From Dastarcus helophoroides (lineage: Eukaryota; Arthropoda; Insecta; Coleoptera; Bothrideridae): DNA of 64,000 nucleotides. Location: assembly GCA_028583605.1 (NCBI GenBank), contig CM053328.1, positions 11,014,782-11,078,781 on the forward strand. Reading direction: 5' to 3'. The first letter of the stretch is position 1, and each line of letters starts with the position of its first letter. This document shows positions 24,601 through 30,600 of this stretch, piece by piece. The notes below the pieces were generated by a model. The model did no database searches. It saw only the letters and a program-made list of their open reading frames with translations, and was not told where the DNA came from. A program made the translations under genes and the position numbers.

Positions 24601-27600
24601 CGATATTGCCTCGTTTAGTGTTCCGTCTCTAAAGATCGTCGTTCCTAGATATGTATAGCTTTTACAGTGGTTGATGGTGCGTCCGATCGCCAGTTTCAAG
24701 TTCTTTTGCTGTCCCCCAACTCCTATTCGCTCTTTTTAATATTGACTTCCAGGCTCCATTTCTCATATGCCTCTATAAGTGTTCGTGTCATGTACTCCAT
24801 ATCGTTGTCCTGAGTAACTACTAGTTGGTCGTCTGCAAATGATATCGCATATAATGTAGTATTGTCGTCTATTGGTAACCCAATACTACTGCATTTTCGT
24901 TTGCAGTTTTTCAATGCACTTTTTAAGTAGATTTTAAATAGCGTTGGGGGATATACAACAACTCTGTTTAAGATGCTTTGTGACCTGGAACTCTGTTGTT
25001 AAACCATATCTTGTTTTCACTCTAGTTCTTGTGTCTTGGTACAGGGATTTTACTGCTCTAATTCGGGATTCTGGATCTCAGGTGGGTTGTCCAGAGTTTA
25101 GGTCAGCACTTAGGCCACCCTTTCCGGGATTATTGTGCTATCCCCGTGATTAAAGTGTCCTTGGTCATTTATTTAGACACCCAACCTTGTTGAGAAACTG
25201 AAGAATGTCCCTTGGATGCGCCTCTCTCGGTGTTTACATTACTAAGTTGTAATGTTTTCCACAGTCTTACATAGACCTTTTTCGGATAGACAAACAAAAT
25301 ATGGACTTCCTGGTCAAATGCTGTTTTCTAGGATTTGTGTCAGTGAGAAGAGATGATCTATTGCGGATTTTCGGGCTCTGAATCCTGCCTCTTCTTCAGC
25401 TTCTATATCCGTGTATTCGCTTTCTATTCTGTTTTTAAGTATTTTGCCATACAGTCTGCTAATGGTACATGTAACTGTATTCCCCGATAGTTATCACAGT
25501 TATTTTTGTCTCCTTTCTTATGGATTGTAGATATGATATTTTCCATTCGTCGTGTACTTCCGATGTGTCGATGCATCTTTGGAACAGGTTTCTCAGAGCG
25601 CGCAATACCTTTTCCGTTCCGCACTTTAGTAGTTCTCCGGCGACATTTCTTGGTCCTGGGGCCCTACCGTTTTTATAGGTTTTACCTGCCTCCTTAACTT
25701 CTAATGGACAACATTGCACAAAAAAAAATAGCTTACAGGGAATCCCCAATAAGGCATTATTGGGGATCTCTGTAAGCTATATTTGGATTTCCTTAAGTAT
25801 TGATTTCACTTGTCTGATCTAATTGCGTTATTTTTCTATTCCGTTCTGCTCTCATGTTCTTAAGAAGTCGCCAACTTTTTATATTTTTTCCAACCAACTT
25901 CTTTAATATAATTGTCGTATTACCAAACACCTGTGAGATTTAATTTTGCCACAGTGGAACGTTTGTCGTTTTCCAATTTTGGTTGTTTTTCTTTGACTAT
26001 TTTCTCCAGTTCCATTAATTGCTGGTAGTAAATATCTGAACTGATCCTTTAGATATTTTAAATGGGTTCATTTGTTGTGTGATAGATTAAAACTTTCTGC
26101 AGTCTCTAGTACATTTGCATATGATGCAATGATTGCAATGATGACCTCAGCAACTTCAGGTCAACCAGAGCGATGATCATCTTTGGTTGCCCTGTCTCCA
26201 GGACGAAATTCTTTAAAATCGGATAAATTATGATGACCCGAATCTCTCCTATCATGTATGACTTCCTCGGCAATTTTTTCTCTGATGCATATTTTGAGAC
26301 TAATGCGTTCGTTTTCAGTAGAAGACCCAATCCTAAGATTAAATCTAAAATTGCTCCCCAAGTGTGCATTCCAAAGAAATAATGAGCTTCCATATTTAAC
26401 AGATATCAATTTGAGTTGCATTGTCAGTGATGCCAAATGCTTTTTGGAAGTTTCTTGGTGTCTTTTTTGTATTATAAACTTCATAATATATATAGCAATG
26501 ATGTAATAATATTTGTTGATATTTCTAGACTTCGTAAACATTCCCCGTAGGCAATTCTGCGTGACATTTTCGCTACCTTTATTACGCCCGGTAATACATT
26601 GGATCTCGGCGAGTGAGTCGCGCCATCCATAATGATCTAAATATAACGGAATTATAACCCTAACCTAATTTTAAATTTCCCAGTCGATCTTGAAGTGATC
26701 GCATATAAATAACCGTTTTTTCCTTTAGTCTCGCATCCAAGTGTCGAAAGCTATATGAGGATGTTTATTGAAGATAAAATCCAAATAATAAAATACCGAG
26801 CTCAAGAATGCGCTCCCGCAGATTTGATGATGTTTTAAGAGCTCGTTTCGAAACCGTGAACTTGATTGGAATCACGAACAATTACAACGCTTGATCGATT
26901 GTTTACTACTCTTTTTCTTGGGGCAAAATGGATTTAACAGGGAAATTATCAAATAAAAAATTTAGAGAATGCAAAATGATCCTAATTTTTACAGACAGGT
27001 CACTCTGACCAATCGATTAGATGAGCATTTTCTATACTTTTTCCGACTGGGAACTGGTACTTTCTGTAATAATTTTGCACGTTCCTCCCATATGTGTAGC
27101 ACAGTGGTCTTGAACCATCAGATCATGTTTCGTAGAATCCCGAATCTCGTCGAGTCAACCCTCGAGTCCGGGAGTGCAAATAAAAATCCGAAAAGAAACT
27201 TATAAAGCGTAGGTAACTAGTATTTATTAATTTAGAAAACAACTATGGATGGCTATGAGAAGAATGAATGTCGGAGAAAAATGGATTAATATAACAAAAA
27301 TATTATACAAAGACACAAAAGTGCAAATAAAAATAGGCAACAAATTGATGAAACCAATAAACATAACGAAAGGTCTAAAGCAAGGATGCGGTCTATCACC
27401 CACACTCATTAATATATTTATAGAGCAGGCTCTACAGAGGTGGTATGAAAAAAGCGGAAGGATGGGCATTTCGATACAAATACATTACACTCACTACTGT
27501 TCGCGGACACCAAGTTATTTTTGCACAAGAAAAAGACGGCATGGAATACATGATAAGGAAACTGAAAGAACAATATGAATTATGGGAACTTAAAATAAAC

Positions 27601-30600
27601 ATGAGCAAAACTGAATACCTATGTATTGGGCAAAAGGTTGCAGATCTTAATCTAGAGAACGAAACTGTCACCAGCTGTCAAACCTTTAGATATCTAGGAT
27701 CGACTGTACACCGAGATGGTACTTATATACATATAAAATAGCACCCAGAAGACAAGCTACAAGAGCACTTCACGGATTGAAATGGAACAACCCTCTTGCC
27801 AAAGAGAACAAAAACAGGATTTTTTAAAGCATAGTACAAAATATTACTCTATATGGGGCAGAAGTATGGCCAGTCACAAATACAAAAAAGAAATAAAATA
27901 AGAACAGTGAAATTGGACTTGATGAGACGGTGCCTAGACCGGAAGTAAAATGTTCAATAACAAGGAAGCTAGAAAACAGAGCCCTACAGAGGTACGGACA
28001 CGTCCTAAGAATGTCAGAACACAGATGGCCAAAACGAGTATTGGAATGGAAACGCCTGGGAGAAGACGGAAAGGACGACCGGTATTAAGATGGGAAACCT
28101 ATATTGGACATGCAGTGATAGAAAGAGATCTGAGAGCAGGAGACTGGGATGTGAGAGAGCTAAGGAGGAAAAAAACGGCGATCTCATAACGGGAAAGAGC
28201 CGAAGAAGAAAAAGGAGAAGGAGAAGGAGAAGGAGAAAGAGAAGAAGAAGGAGAAGGAGAAGGAGAAGAAGAAGGAGAAGGAGAAGGAGAAGGAGAAGGA
28301 GAAGGAGAAGGAGAAGGAGAAGGAGAAGGAGAAGGAGAAGGAGAAGAAGAAGAAGGAGGAGGAGGAGAAGGAGAAGGAGGAGGAGAAGGGGAAGGAGAAG
28401 GAGAAGGAGAAGGAGAAGAAGAAGGAGAAGAAGAAGGAGAAGGAGAAGGGAAAGGAGAAGGAGAAGGAGAAGGAGAAGGAGGAGGAGAAGGAGAAGGAAG
28501 AAGGAGAAGGAGAAGGAGAAGGAGAAGGAGAAGGAGAAGGAGAACGAGAAGGAGAAGGAGGAGAAGAAGAAGAAGAAGGAGGAGAAGAAGAAGAATAAAA
28601 AGAAGAAGAATAATAAGAAGAAAAATATAGATACATTTAGCCAGGCGTAGTCATGGTGCGGCCCCTCGTCTGTCTAATGCAGACAATCGAAAAAAAATAC
28701 ATTTTGACGATATCTGACTGTATCTCTCTGAAGATTATAGATTGGGTATCTAAACGCGTTAGAGTAACCTTTGTTGTCTTTTTTAATCTTTCTTGGATTT
28801 AGGGGACAAGATTTGTACTTCAATTTTTAAAGATAACCAAGGACCAATCCATTCCACCAAAATTCTAAAGATATTTTCGATTTTTTTATCCTTCTCAAAA
28901 TTTTTCTTTTTTTGAAAACTGCACCAAGACAAACATACATCTCTTTGTTCTAATTGTGTATTCAATCGCTTTTTATTTTGGTGCAGTGTACATTGGGTTG
29001 ATCTTTTAAATAGCGTATATCTGAGCACCAAAAATGTCTTAGGTCTAGTTCATTTTCGCAGTTAGCCATTGCGGAAAATCAACATGAAACTGAACCTAAA
29101 ATTCTGTTTGATAATATTTTAATTATGTCCAACATTCTCAAGTACTATAATAGGAAGATACGCGAGGCCATTCAAATTTAAAAATTCCTAAAAAACATCA
29201 ACAGAAACGACATTTACATGCTTTTCCTCATTCGGAAACCAACCATCGGTAACTTTCAGGAGCAATCGCGCAGACAAATGGTATTTAAAGTTTCTTTTGT
29301 TTCTTTCCGATGTGATCATACCAAGCTGTCAAATACTTTGGAGCCATAGTAAATTTAATGTTTAAAAACTGGTATTTTTCCACAAGGTGGAAGTCTGTAA
29401 ATGTTATCTGGGGTAAAGTGGCGGAGAGGATTTTGAAGAAGCGTTTGGAGAAGCAATCAGGACATTATTCTTAAGGAACAATTTGGGTTCTAACCGATGC
29501 ACTCTACCTCGGACCAGTTGCTACGAGAGGTTGGAAAAATCGCTCACTGCATGAACTGGAGTTAGGTAGTATGAGCTATTTTTTTCAATATCACCGAGGC
29601 ATTTGACACAGTTTAGTTCAGGATAATCTAACGATGGTTCAAATGCTAAGCTTGTTCCTGCACCAGCGTTCATTTATAGCGAAGGTGGGCCAGGAGCTCT
29701 CTAACCAGTATAGGTTGCTTGCTGTACGGCGTACCTCAAGGTTTTGACCTGTCACCGCTTCTATAATCTCTGTTTATAGCAGATATTTCAAGAACCGACC
29801 AGACGAGATTAGCAACTTATGCAGGCGATACAGCTTTAATGGCTAATTCTCCAGAATTGGTCACCAGGTGACTACAGAGAGCTACAGACGAATTTCTAGA
29901 ATACTTTGGTCAATGAAGAATCAAGTCAACGCAGACAAGACCCAAGCAGCCCTCTTCACCAAAAGAAGACTCCAACCATAAGGTCAATGGAGAATCCACA
30001 TCAACGTAGACAAGACTCACGCAGTCTTCTTCACCAAAAAAACACTCCAACCATCATGTTCATGTCCATGGGCAAAACATCGACTGGAGCTTTCAGGCAA
30101 AGTACCTAGGTGAAATACTCGACAAAAGACTGACATTTCAGGCTCACATCGACTAAGCGGTGTCCAAGGCTAGAATGTCAAAGGAACTGCTGCTAGCAAT
30201 GGTTGGTAGAAATAGCAAACTGCCCATTGGGCTAAAATTGTTGCTATACAAATAAATCATAGGACCAGCGATGACCTACTCATCTGCAGCTTGGTCACAT
30301 GCTTCCGATAATCAGATAAAGAAGCTGCATGTGTTCCAGAACGTCTTTCTAAGACGAGCCATGGATGCTCCATGGTTTGATAGAAACGAGCAATTCCATA
30401 GAGAAATCACCAGGCTTCCGATAATCAGAGAAGAAACTCAAGGTGTTCCAGCACGTCTTTCTAGTTTGAGCCATGGATGCTCCATGGTTTGCTAGAAGCA
30501 AGCAATTCCATAGAGAATTCACACAAATTTCCGATAATTAGATAAAGAAACTCCAGGTGTTCCAGAACGTCTTTCTAAGACGAGCCATGGATGCTCCATG

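Noticed and set aside
26106..26541. Overlapping 95- and 126-codon minus-strand open frames
   Set aside because: No recognisable domain, overlapping frames of similar quality and no splice or promoter support; left as unique sequence.
28090..28650. 186-codon poly-Arg and 150-codon poly-Ser/Phe open frames
   Set aside because: They only translate the GAAGGA microsatellite; the true signal is the LINE C-terminus in the first ~35 codons.
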